Origin: JAGOLU01 sp964542665
GTDB taxonomy: Bacteria; Patescibacteriota; Microgenomatia; UBA1406; GWC2-37-13
DNA length: 10,643 bases
Direction of reading: 5' to 3'
Assembly (NCBI GenBank): GCA_964542665.1
Contig: CAZIUF010000028.1
Span: forward strand, 1-10,643
The notes beneath the pieces were generated by a model. It ran no database searches. It was not told the DNA's origin and saw nothing but the letters and a program-made list of their open reading frames with translations. The position numbers and the translations under genes are program-made. The number at the start of each line of letters is the position of its first letter. The first letter of the stretch is position 1. This document shows positions 1 to 6,201 of this stretch, piece by piece.

Positions 1-527
1 ATTATCTTTGGCGATCCTTCTAACATGATTTTTGTCATTCTACTTGCGTCCTGATTTTCAACGGTTAGAGCACGAAGCAGATCATTCCCTGCATATTCAG
101 GTTTGTTTTGTAATAGACCAGCGGCAGCGGTCTGAATATTCTTCCACAGGGCAGCATCCTGTCCTTTACTGCGTAGAAGTCCATCTGTGATTAATTGGGC
201 TTTCCCTCCACTTAATATGTATCGCTCAATGAACGTGGTAAGCCTGGACGTAAAGACCCTCTCTTTCATATATTCATTCTGGTCTTCATCTAACATAACT
301 CCTGCATTCATGTCGAGTTCTATCTTTCGCACTACGGGATCCTTGACATACGCCGAGTCTTTCACCAAGGCTCTAAACCCATCACCAGAAGAAAAGTATG
401 TAACATCATAACCACCAGTTTTTAACTTATCAGAAAGTTCTGACGCAACTACCGATTTTCCAGCACCTGATGGGCCAAATATATGGGCAATTGCTCCAAA
501 AAACCTACTTAGAGAAATCGATGACAT
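1..527 (-). CDS. Adenylate kinase-like P-loop nucleotide kinase (3' end outside window)
   Basis: A minus-strand reading frame is open from an ATG at 527 to the left edge (about 175 residues visible). A TAG stop lies three codons upstream of that ATG, which fixes the start. A Walker A loop GPSGAGKS is at residues 18-25. SSGDGFR at 46-52 matches the SxGDxxR nucleotide-binding motif of adenylate kinases. MNAGVMLDED near 73-82 resembles the family's G-x-L-V-P-D-E segment, and LITDGLLRS near 112-120 sits where DGFPRT is expected. The order and spacing fit a nucleoside monophosphate kinase. The GFPR motif is changed to GLLR and the VPDE proline is missing, so this is a divergent member, and the phosphate acceptor (AMP, CMP or other) cannot be told. 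The lid domain and C-terminus are not visible. No clear Shine-Dalgarno is seen. Confidence 0.75.
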   Translation of the reverse strand, partial: MSSISLSRFFGAIAHIFGPSGAGKSVVASELSDKLKTGGYDVTYFSSGDGFRALVKDSAYVKDPVVRKIELDMNAGVMLDEDQNEYMKERVFTSRLTTFIERYILSGGKAQLITDGLLRSKGQDAALWKNIQTAAAGLLQNKPEYAGNDLLRALTVENQDASRMTKIMLEGSPKI

Positions 528-586
528 AGTCGACTATTTTACCAAAAATCACGCTCAATTCAAGACCTTTAGACACTGGAGACGGC

Positions 587-1252
587 CTAAACCTTTGGTT
601 TGTAGAAGCGACGATACACGAAGATACCGATAAGGAGCAGCGGGAGCCAGATGACAGAGTAAACCGCAACTCCGATGAGCCACGTTCCCAGTCCGCGGAG
701 CGTCGTGACGAGGTCGCGTACTGATTGTTTGAAGATCACTTCTGGTCTCCAGCTACCGGCCGGTGCATAGGGCAGATCGTATTCGTCAGCTGAGAGATAT
801 ACAGTGATGCGCGAAGTGTTTGCTGTATTTTCAAGATATTTTTGTTGTCCAACTAGACTATCGATCTGGCCTTGGAGGTTTTGGAGTTGCGAGAGCAAGT
901 TCATTTTCTCTTCGATGGTCCCCGCTTCTCGGCGCAACTGGTCAAACTGTGCATAGGTATCTTTCAAAGGTGCCAGCCGCGCTTGAATATCGGTGTACTG
1001 ATCGGTGATGTCGACCCCGGTGATTTGTTCTGAGGCGACTTTCACACCCATCTTCCGATATGCCGTCATGACTTCGGTCAGCTTGTCTGAGGGGACTCGG
1101 ACGGTGAAGTTACCACTTGAGGACTCTTCTGGGCTGCTGGTAGATGCATTGACCATGAATCCTCCCACTTTCTCAGCAAGAGCGATCATCTGGGTTTGAG
1201 TCTCGGCGACTTTTGACACGACGATAGACATCGATGCGTCACGACTCACCAT
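587..1252 (-). CDS. DUF4349 family membrane protein, main C-terminal part
   Basis: The 221 residues match the DUF4349 pattern as I know it: a beta-rich opening (RDASMSIVVSKV), VGGFMVNAS near 29-37, FTVRVPSDKL near 49-58, and SEQITGVDITDQYTDIQARL near 74-93. A coiled-coil-like stretch follows (about 90-142), then an ITVYLSADE strand (149-157). One strong membrane helix (about 191-214) ends in a basic cytosolic tail. The family is usually anchored at both ends with the coiled coil outside the cell; its function is unknown. The ATG at 1252 overlaps the stop of the upstream fragment (ATGGTGA). However, the same frame stays open without a start back to 1366 and encodes a Pro/Glu/Ser linker (ASPRPESVAPGGPRM) typical of this family, so the true protein probably began upstream and was frameshifted. 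Confidence 0.8.
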   Translation of the reverse strand: MVSRDASMSIVVSKVAETQTQMIALAEKVGGFMVNASTSSPEESSSGNFTVRVPSDKLTEVMTAYRKMGVKVASEQITGVDITDQYTDIQARLAPLKDTYAQFDQLRREAGTIEEKMNLLSQLQNLQGQIDSLVGQQKYLENTANTSRITVYLSADEYDLPYAPAGSWRPEVIFKQSVRDLVTTLRGLGTWLIGVAVYSVIWLPLLLIGIFVYRRFYKPKV

Positions 1253-1503
1253 GCGAGGACCACCAGGTGCAACACTTTCAGGTCGGGGAGATGCGTCATA
1301 ACTCTCTGTTGCCTGTTTGACATGCTCAGTGAGGGGACTCCGATAGCTACCCCACTTTGTGCCTGATCAAGACCCATATAAGCCTGGTTTGAGTAGGATC
1401 TCGGCCGAATCAATGTAGGATTTTGAAGTAAATATACGATCACCACGATCGCAAATACGAGAAGTTTGTTTCCGCGAATCCAAGTGAGGATATTCTGAAA
1501 CAT
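1246..1503 (-). pseudogene. N-terminal fragment of the DUF4349 protein (anchor helix), frameshifted
   Basis: From the ATG at 1503 the frame gives MFQNILTWIRGNKLLVFAIVVIVYLL, written here in two pieces: MFQNILTWIRGNK, a short basic N-terminus, and LLVFAIVVIVYLL, a single membrane helix. A polar linker follows. This is the usual N-terminal anchor of DUF4349 proteins. The tail after about position 1330 (RQQRVMTHLPDLKVLHL...) looks out of frame, and translation stops at 1246. The neighbouring frame carries the expected linker and the rest of the domain. Rejoining the two needs a -1 shift between 1366 and 1252, as if one base were missing (or two added). It may be a real mutation, a sequencing or assembly error, or coupled translation through the overlapping ATGGTGA. 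A TTG at 1542 could extend the N-terminus, but the ATG fits the family better. Confidence 0.65.
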
Positions 1504-1576
1504 GAGTAAGGAGATGGTATACCCGAATTGGTTGATTTGCAACTATCTGATTCTGCCCGACAGGGGCATCCAATTT

Positions 1577-2086
1577 TTATGGAGTAGTATCCAACCCCTG
1601 AGTTGGTGTCTGTTCAGAGTTTTCTACTGGTCCAAGAAGTGGTTTTATAGAAAACAAAGTCCCGGGTTGTAAACTGGCGTGTTCAGCCACTTTTCTTTTA
1701 CGTACTTTGCCTTTTGTTTGAAGCGCCACAACACCAAATGCATTCTCGAGTACATACACATCATCATCAACACCTAATTGAGCAACTAAAGGATCCATTC
1801 TGACTCTCAGATCGCCTGTTACAGATCTGCCCCTTATATGTGCGCCTTGAACATCTTTTGGAAGATAGTATCTTTGCTCTAGGTAACCTCCTAGACCAAC
1901 ATTTTTATCAGGGAATCCACTTGAGTTTTCTACCCGCGGGTGGACAAAAATAACACCGTACTTACCGGTTGGATCAGGCTGAAGATCTTCTGGCTTGAAA
2001 TCCCTAATCGGGGATGATGAGTATCTCTCGTATTGACTATCGAGACCAGAGTATTGGGTTGCAATTCCACCTTCAGGTTGTGTCAT
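1577..2086 (-). CDS. Hypothetical soluble protein, 169 aa
   Basis: I do not recognise this protein. It has no signal peptide or membrane helix. The N-terminus (about 1-38) is polar and probably disordered (Gln, Ser, Tyr and Pro rich). The middle (about 40-150) has alternating hydrophobic and charged stretches such as GKYGVIFVHPRVE and DDDVYVLENAFGVVALQ that suggest a small beta-rich fold. It contains a basic patch KGKVRKRKVAEH near 125-136. The C-terminus is Pro/Thr rich. It lies on the same strand just after tRNA-Pro, with 24 nt between the tRNA 3' end and its ATG, so it is probably cotranscribed with the tRNA. The DUF4349 gene follows 73 nt after its stop. No strong Shine-Dalgarno precedes the ATG. 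Coding status is supported by length, sensible composition and tight packing; function is unknown. Confidence 0.6.
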   Translation of the reverse strand: MTQPEGGIATQYSGLDSQYERYSSSPIRDFKPEDLQPDPTGKYGVIFVHPRVENSSGFPDKNVGLGGYLEQRYYLPKDVQGAHIRGRSVTGDLRVRMDPLVAQLGVDDDVYVLENAFGVVALQTKGKVRKRKVAEHASLQPGTLFSIKPLLGPVENSEQTPTQGLDTTP

Positions 2087-2110
2087 AGTTTAAAAAGTAT
2101 TTTTACCTTG

Positions 2111-2183
2111 TCGGGATAGCGGGACTTGAACCCACGGTCTCTGGACCCCCAGCCCAGCGTTTTACCATCTAAACTATATCCCG
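2111..2183 (-). tRNA. tRNA-Pro (anticodon GGG)
   Basis: The minus strand folds as a full cloverleaf. The acceptor stem is CGGGATA with TATCCCG (7 bp). The D stem is GTTT/AAAC with an 8-nt loop containing GG. The anticodon stem is CTGGG/TCCAG with a G-T pair next to the 7-nt loop CTGGGGG, which gives anticodon GGG. The T stem is GTGGG/CCCGC around loop TTCAAGT. The discriminator base is A at 2111 and the next bases are CAA, so CCA is not encoded and must be added. The C1-G72 first pair is typical of bacterial tRNA-Pro. A hairpin-forming repeat overlaps the 5' end. Confidence 0.93.
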
Positions 2184-2205
2184 CCTCCGCTAAAGCTACG
2201 GCGGG
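2180..2205. repeat. Palindromic repeat overlapping the 5' end of tRNA-Pro
   Basis: CCCGCC (2180-2185) and GGCGGG (2200-2205) form a perfect 6-bp stem around a 14-nt interior that includes GCTAAAGCT. The left arm contains the first four bases of the tRNA acceptor stem (CGGG on the minus strand). In the pre-tRNA the leader hairpin and the acceptor stem therefore compete for the same bases. From memory, similar GC-stem elements with an AGCTTTAGC core are common dispersed repeats in candidate-phyla genomes; that link is not verified here. Confidence 0.5.
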
Positions 2206-2220
2206 CAGGCCCGTTTTCAC

Positions 2221-2247
2221 TTGTATTGGAGATTGACGTATTATAAT
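2221..2247 (+). promoter_or_regulatory. Putative promoter for the PIG-L gene, within a 12-bp palindrome
   Basis: A perfect TATAAT (2242-2247) lies 14 nt before the ATG at 2262. TTGTAT (2221-2226) is a possible -35 box with a short 15-nt spacer. The -10 sits inside the perfect palindrome GTATTATAATAC (2238-2249), so a second TATAAT exists on the minus strand, pointing toward tRNA-Pro. Transcription from the plus box would give a leader of only a few bases, which fits the absence of a Shine-Dalgarno before the ATG. Confidence 0.5.
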
Positions 2248-2261
2248 ACTTCTTTGGCTTT

Positions 2262-2939
2262 ATGAACGAGTCATCTCATAAACCCCGTCTCCTTTTCATA
2301 TTCGCACATCCCGATGATGATGCTTTTGGACCGTCGGGGTCGCTTACCAAGCTTTCTGCCACATACGATATCTACTTTCTCTGTGCGACCAAGGGCGAAA
2401 CAGGTGGAAACCACTCAGATGAAAAAAATCGTGAGCTAAGCGAAATCCGTGCGGAAGAGGTCACTGCATCGTCTCAGCTAGTTGGAGCCAAGGGGATTCA
2501 CTTCCTTGGGTTTGTGGATGGCAGCCTATGCAATAACATATATCATGCAATCGCTGACAAGGTTCAGGTTTACGTCGATCAATACGAACCTGAGGTGCTC
2601 ATGACCTGGGAACCACGCGGCGTATCAGGCCATATCGACCATATCGTCATGAGTATGGTGACTCACTTTGTCTTTCATCGCTCGCCGAGCGTCAAAAAAC
2701 TGATGCTTTTCTGCAAAAGCGAGAGCCAAACACGAGGATTCCTTGAAAACTATTTCATTTATCGGCCTCATGGCTATCGTCGAGAACAGATCGATGAGGT
2801 TATTGAGGTCTCCGATGTCTGGGAAACTAAGATAAGGGCGATGCAGTGTCACAAAACTCAAATCGCCGATATGAAAAAGATCCTCGCTCGCCCACCTGTC
2901 ATGCTCATGGAGGAGTGTTTTCTGGTAGAGAGAAAGTGA
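2262..2939 (+). CDS. PIG-L/LmbE family zinc deacetylase
   Basis: The 225-residue protein opens with KPRLLFIFAHPDDDAFG. AHPDDD (residues 15-20) is the PIG-L family Zn-binding motif (usually AHPDDE), and GHIDH (123-127) supplies the second conserved His/Asp set. KGETGG (44-49) and IRAMQCHKTQ (191-200) also match family positions. The length is normal. The family removes the N-acetyl group from GlcNAc-type substrates (GlcNAc-PI, GlcNAc-malate, mycothiol precursors, exopolysaccharide); the substrate here cannot be told from sequence. No signal peptide is seen, so it should be cytoplasmic. It is followed 35 nt later by a GPI-mannosyltransferase-like membrane protein, which suggests glycolipid or surface glycan work. 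No Shine-Dalgarno is visible; the -10 box is very close to the ATG. Confidence 0.88.
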   Translation: MNESSHKPRLLFIFAHPDDDAFGPSGSLTKLSATYDIYFLCATKGETGGNHSDEKNRELSEIRAEEVTASSQLVGAKGIHFLGFVDGSLCNNIYHAIADKVQVYVDQYEPEVLMTWEPRGVSGHIDHIVMSMVTHFVFHRSPSVKKLMLFCKSESQTRGFLENYFIYRPHGYRREQIDEVIEVSDVWETKIRAMQCHKTQIADMKKILARPPVMLMEECFLVERK

Positions 2940-2950
2940 CTGCCATCTAG

Positions 2951-2959
2951 TGCTACAAT
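2951..2959 (+). promoter_or_regulatory. Extended -10 promoter candidate before the mannosyltransferase-like gene
   Basis: TGCTACAAT is an extended -10 element (TGn plus TACAAT). It lies in the 35-nt gap after the PIG-L stop, 15 nt before the ATG at 2975. No good -35 box is seen. If used, the mRNA would have a leader of under 10 nt. Confidence 0.35.
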
Positions 2960-2974
2960 GAGAAATCAATCAAT

Positions 2975-4156
2975 ATGATTGTCGTATATTTTGTATTTAT
3001 CATATTTCAGTTCGTCCTTTCATCTGTAGTATCCGTTCTCACGCCGTGGTGGCGAGCTGGATATACGTTTGAGGAGTCTCAATTCGCAGTGCATTTTGCT
3101 CGCTGGATAGGCGTACATGCCAACTTTGACGGTGTGCACTACATGAAAATATCAAGCGATGGGTATGCACTCTATCAGCAGGCATTTTTCCCGCTTTATC
3201 CCACCTTGATGCATGTGGTCAATCTTTTGACTAAAATAGGTCCGTTTTTTGCAGGACTTATCATCTCGCTCGTCTCCTTCTGGGTGGTGGTGTTTGTGTG
3301 GGATAAAGTATTTCGACAAGTAGGGGATGTGCAGTTGCGATTTGGTCGATATCAGGTAAGCCGAGCGTTGCTCTTGCTCCTGATCAGTCCATGCGCTTTC
3401 TTTTTTACAACAATTTATACAGAGAGCTTATTCATGGCGCTTCTTGGAGCATATGTATATGCCATACTCAACAAAAAATATTTTTTTGCAGCAGTTATTG
3501 GGTACTTTCTTGGTTTGACTCGATTTGCAGGTTTTTTTGTCTTCCTCATACCTTTAGTGATAGCAATCTATGACTATTTGAAGACAAAGCACGTGTCCCC
3601 AAGGAGCCTTCTACCAATCATCTCACCAGGGCTGGGCTTAGTGACATATATGCTCTATCTCTGGTATACGATTGGACAGCCACTTGAGTTCATATATGCC
3701 CAGCGGGGCTTTGGAAACTCCCGATCAACTAGTATCATTTTGCTCCCACAGGTATTGTATCGGTATATAAAAATACTCCTGCTAAGCAAAGTTGACTTTG
3801 GATATTTTGTGGCGGTGTTTGAGCTCGGAATGTTTCTCCTTGTCTTTGCGACCCTTGCTATATTTCTTTATCGACTTCTTGTGTCCGTTAGAAAAAGTAA
3901 ACCGTTCTTTCAAAATATGGACAGAAATGGTGTTGTTATGGTTGCGTTGGTAACATTTTCCTTTGCAAATCTTATCCTCCCCTCTTTATCTGGAACACTC
4001 GGCTCTATCCCTCGATATGTTCTCGCATCTATCGCACTTCCTCTCCTGATCTCAAAAACATGGTCCAGCAAGCTTCGATGGGCTTATGTGGGGATATCTA
4101 TTCTGCTGCACATAGCTAGTGCGCTGTCATTTTATTTGGGGTATTTCGTGAGTTAG
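2975..4156 (+). CDS. Gpi18/PIG-V-like GT-C mannosyltransferase, integral membrane
   Basis: The 393-residue protein is strongly hydrophobic, with roughly eight to ten membrane helices starting at residue 1. The first long extracytoplasmic segment carries FDGVHYMKIS (51-60) and AFFPLYP (70-76). These match the W/F-D-G-x-H-Y and AFFPLYP signature of the PIG-V/Gpi18 family of dolichol- or polyprenol-phosphate-sugar-dependent GT-C enzymes; the Asp of FDG is the likely catalytic residue. TTIYTESLF (136-144) also fits the family (YTESLF). Length is in the family range. It would add a sugar, probably mannose, to a lipid-linked or surface glycan at the outer face of the membrane. It sits behind the PIG-L deacetylase on the same strand. 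The exact acceptor is unknown. Confidence 0.8.
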   Translation: MIVVYFVFIIFQFVLSSVVSVLTPWWRAGYTFEESQFAVHFARWIGVHANFDGVHYMKISSDGYALYQQAFFPLYPTLMHVVNLLTKIGPFFAGLIISLVSFWVVVFVWDKVFRQVGDVQLRFGRYQVSRALLLLLISPCAFFFTTIYTESLFMALLGAYVYAILNKKYFFAAVIGYFLGLTRFAGFFVFLIPLVIAIYDYLKTKHVSPRSLLPIISPGLGLVTYMLYLWYTIGQPLEFIYAQRGFGNSRSTSIILLPQVLYRYIKILLLSKVDFGYFVAVFELGMFLLVFATLAIFLYRLLVSVRKSKPFFQNMDRNGVVMVALVTFSFANLILPSLSGTLGSIPRYVLASIALPLLISKTWSSKLRWAYVGISILLHIASALSFYLGYFVS

Positions 4157-4170
4157 ATACTAGTGCGAGC

Positions 4171-4179
4171 TGATATAAT
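4171..4179 (+). promoter_or_regulatory. Extended -10 promoter for tRNA-Ala and the downstream gene
   Basis: TGATATAAT is a TGn-extended consensus -10 box, 34 nt before the tRNA-Ala 5' end and 14 nt after the mannosyltransferase-like stop. No clear -35 box is present. It is the only obvious promoter for both the tRNA and the membrane protein that begins right after it. Confidence 0.5.
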
Positions 4180-4213
4180 AGCCCAGCTCATTTTCAATTG
4201 TGAATTGTTCGTA

Positions 4214-4287
4214 GGGCCCATAGTTCAGTTGGCTAGAACGCCTGGCTGGCAGTCAGGAGATCAGGGGTTCAAGTCCCCTTGGGTCCA
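4214..4287 (+). tRNA. tRNA-Ala (anticodon GGC)
   Basis: A full cloverleaf is visible. The acceptor stem is GGGCCCA with TGGGTCC and includes the G3-U70 wobble pair that identifies alanine tRNA. The D stem is GTTC/GAAC, the anticodon stem CCTGG/TCAGG, and the loop CTGGCAG gives anticodon GGC. The T stem is AGGGG/CCCCT around TTCAAGT. The discriminator is A at 4287. The next bases are CAT, so CCA is not encoded. The following gene's ATG begins at 4289. Confidence 0.95.
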
Positions 4288-4288
4288 C

Positions 4289-5566
4289 ATGGTCATGCAT
4301 GTTTCACAGAAATGGCTGTTCCTACGAGCCGTTTTTGTAACATTTATTGTTCTGGTTGTTATTATATCTCGACGACCTGATGCAATTACTCGGCCGCAGT
4401 TCTTTGCTGAAGACGGGGTCTATTGGTATGCTCAAGCATACGAGCTTGGTCTAATAAAACCTCTTCTCACCCCAATAACAGGATATTTACAGTCATATTC
4501 GCGTATTGTTGGGTGGATCTCACTGGCATTTCCAATGTCGATTGCCCCATTAGTCTTTAATGTTGGGGCAATCATTGCAATGGCTGCTCCAGCCCTATTA
4601 TTGTTGTCTTCTCGATTTAAACGTTATCCAATGCGTGCACGACTTTTCATCGTTTGTGTATACCTTCTCTTATCTAATACTTCGGAGATATATATAAACT
4701 TAACAAATGCCCAGTGGTATCTAGCTCTATTATCGTTTATGGTAATAAATGCTGAATACTCTCGAAACATCTTTAGTCGATCGCTTGACTACTTGATATT
4801 AATGGTCAGTGGGCTAAGTGGACCATTTTCAATTCTTTTGACACCGGTAATTGCTGTCCACTACATAAGTAACTACGGGCAAAGAAACAACAATATCAAC
4901 AAATACGTTATCGTTTTGGGTACAGCCATTATTCAATTTATCGTCTTGCTTACTCACCTCGAAAGTCGGCAGTCAATGCTCTATTTCCCAAAACTCGTTG
5001 AGCTATATGAGATACTGCATCGTCAGATTATTTGGGGCCTCCTAGTTGGGCAAAATGGGTATGACTGGATAGTGATGAAAATACCTTCAACCCATGTGTT
5101 CTTTGGGTTCACTAGCCTGATGGCTTGCATAATTTTTGTATATACATTGATAAAGGCTGACATGTCCATAAAGCTAATGCTTTTGTTTGGCACACTAACA
5201 CTGTTATCCGGGGTATTTTTACCAACCACAACTGCAACAAAAACAATGTCAGTTGGCGACATTCTTGCAAATACATATGGTATCCGCTATTGGTTTATCC
5301 CCATGATCGCATGGCTCGTAGCTCTTGTTGCCTGTTGTGGCAATAAAAATAATATCGTCATACGGTGCATCTCAATATTCTTTATTGCATGTATGGTCCT
5401 CTTTACCATCAAAAATTACCGTTTTGTACATAATTACCAATATCGTGAATATGCCAATCTCCAGTTTTCGAGTCACGCCAGGGAATTTGAGGTTGCGAAG
5501 GTTGGTACAGTTGCTCGTATCCCGCTCAATCCTTCCGGGTGGTATATGAACCTAACAAAGAAATGA
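4289..5566 (+). CDS. Large polytopic membrane protein, probable GT-C-type glycosyltransferase
   Basis: The frame is open upstream to 4163, but that part reads through tRNA-Ala, so the real start is the ATG at 4289 (or 4295), giving 425 (or 423) residues. About ten hydrophobic helices are present. The first loop holds RPQFFAEDGVYWYAQAYELG (35-54) followed by a GYLQSYSR segment (65-72). An acidic pair early in the first outer loop is typical of GT-C sugar transferases, and I recall similar RPxFxAEDG proteins annotated only as hypothetical membrane proteins. The C-terminus (about 385-425) is soluble and outside the helices. With the two genes before it, it suggests a surface-glycan locus. The ATG follows the tRNA by one base, so 3' processing of the tRNA would leave an almost leaderless mRNA. 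Base composition looks a little more A+T rich than the right-hand genes. Confidence 0.65.
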   Translation: MVMHVSQKWLFLRAVFVTFIVLVVIISRRPDAITRPQFFAEDGVYWYAQAYELGLIKPLLTPITGYLQSYSRIVGWISLAFPMSIAPLVFNVGAIIAMAAPALLLLSSRFKRYPMRARLFIVCVYLLLSNTSEIYINLTNAQWYLALLSFMVINAEYSRNIFSRSLDYLILMVSGLSGPFSILLTPVIAVHYISNYGQRNNNINKYVIVLGTAIIQFIVLLTHLESRQSMLYFPKLVELYEILHRQIIWGLLVGQNGYDWIVMKIPSTHVFFGFTSLMACIIFVYTLIKADMSIKLMLLFGTLTLLSGVFLPTTTATKTMSVGDILANTYGIRYWFIPMIAWLVALVACCGNKNNIVIRCISIFFIACMVLFTIKNYRFVHNYQYREYANLQFSSHAREFEVAKVGTVARIPLNPSGWYMNLTKK

Positions 5567-5595
5567 TCAGATATAGCTCAAACAGTTCTCAGCAC

Positions 5596-5655
5596 GAAAG
5601 ATGACGGTCTTCTGAATCGTGTGCCCATCATTACTTGGCTATTTTTTCATCTTTC
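5596..5655. repeat. Inverted repeat between convergent genes
   Basis: GAAAGATGA (5596-5604) and TCATCTTTC (5647-5655) are perfect 9-bp complements separated by 42 nt in the 98-bp gap between two convergent stop codons (5566 and 5665). A run of six T precedes the right arm rather than following it, so this is not a normal intrinsic terminator on the plus strand. It may help end transcription or may be chance. Confidence 0.25.
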
Positions 5656-5664
5656 TTCAGATTT

Positions 5665-6192
5665 CTACACCCAAAATATCCTTTTAATCTTGGTGATGAG
5701 GGAGGGGTCGTCCGTATGACGCTCACGGACGACTTTTCCGCCGATATTTTTGAGCGAAATATGTGCTTGTCGAAGAATATATCGACCAAGCTCAGCGAGC
5801 CATCGAGTGCCGGTGAGTGGACTTGTTTTCAAATCTTTTACAATCTCTTCGTCAGTCAATAGGGGAACTTTGACATCATACAAAGAAGGAAATTGTTGTG
5901 CTGCCGGTGCAACTTTTAAGCCCGCTTTTGCCGCATCTGGATCGATACTCGGCGGCTCGCTGGGCATCCTGATTTTGGGGTTTTTCTTTTTTTCACTCGA
6001 CTCTTTGCCTACCTCACCCTGTGATTCATCTTCTTGGCCCGCTTCCTCAGCAGGTGCCACCTCAGGAGTGATTGATACGGGTGCGGTTTCCTTGCCATAA
6101 GAAACAGTCGATGTGGGGGCTACTGCGGGAGGAACTACTGGGATATCATCGGTGGAGGTTGCAAGAAGATGATCGATCGGCGTGTGAGGCAT
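5665..6192 (-). CDS. Hypothetical protein with disordered N-terminus and conserved-looking C-terminus, 175 aa
   Basis: I do not recognise a named family. Residues 1-70 are Pro, Ala, Thr, Val and Glu rich and look disordered. A Lys-rich stretch is near 63-73. The C-terminal half (about 104-175) looks folded and partly amphipathic: VPLLTDEEIVKDL, GTRWLAELGRYILRQAHI, SLKNIGGKVVRERHTDD. I have an impression of similar short C-terminal domains in other candidate-phyla proteins, but cannot name one. There is no membrane helix or signal peptide. Its ATG is 9 nt after the stop of the 437-residue gene, so the two form one transcription unit and probably share the riboswitch upstream. An AGGA just before the upstream stop is better spaced for an out-of-frame ATG at 6200 that encodes only about 21 residues. 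Confidence 0.6.
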   Translation of the reverse strand: MPHTPIDHLLATSTDDIPVVPPAVAPTSTVSYGKETAPVSITPEVAPAEEAGQEDESQGEVGKESSEKKKNPKIRMPSEPPSIDPDAAKAGLKVAPAAQQFPSLYDVKVPLLTDEEIVKDLKTSPLTGTRWLAELGRYILRQAHISLKNIGGKVVRERHTDDPSLITKIKRIFWV

Positions 6193-6201
6193 ACATACAT
6201 C

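Noticed and set aside
1246..1366. Programmed -1 frameshift
   Set aside because: No canonical XXXYYYZ heptamer or strong stimulatory stem is visible in the overlap.
1504..1542. TTG start extending the DUF4349 N-terminal fragment by 13 residues
   Set aside because: No ribosome site before it; the ATG at 1503 sits directly before the conserved-style anchor helix.
1367..1573. 68-codon minus-strand open frame overlapping the DUF4349 N-terminus
   Set aside because: Out of frame with the clear anchor helix, rich in polar shadow residues, no family resemblance.
4163..4288. N-terminal 42-codon extension of the membrane protein at 4289
   Set aside because: It reads through the tRNA-Ala gene and its leader; the translated tRNA segment explains the open frame.
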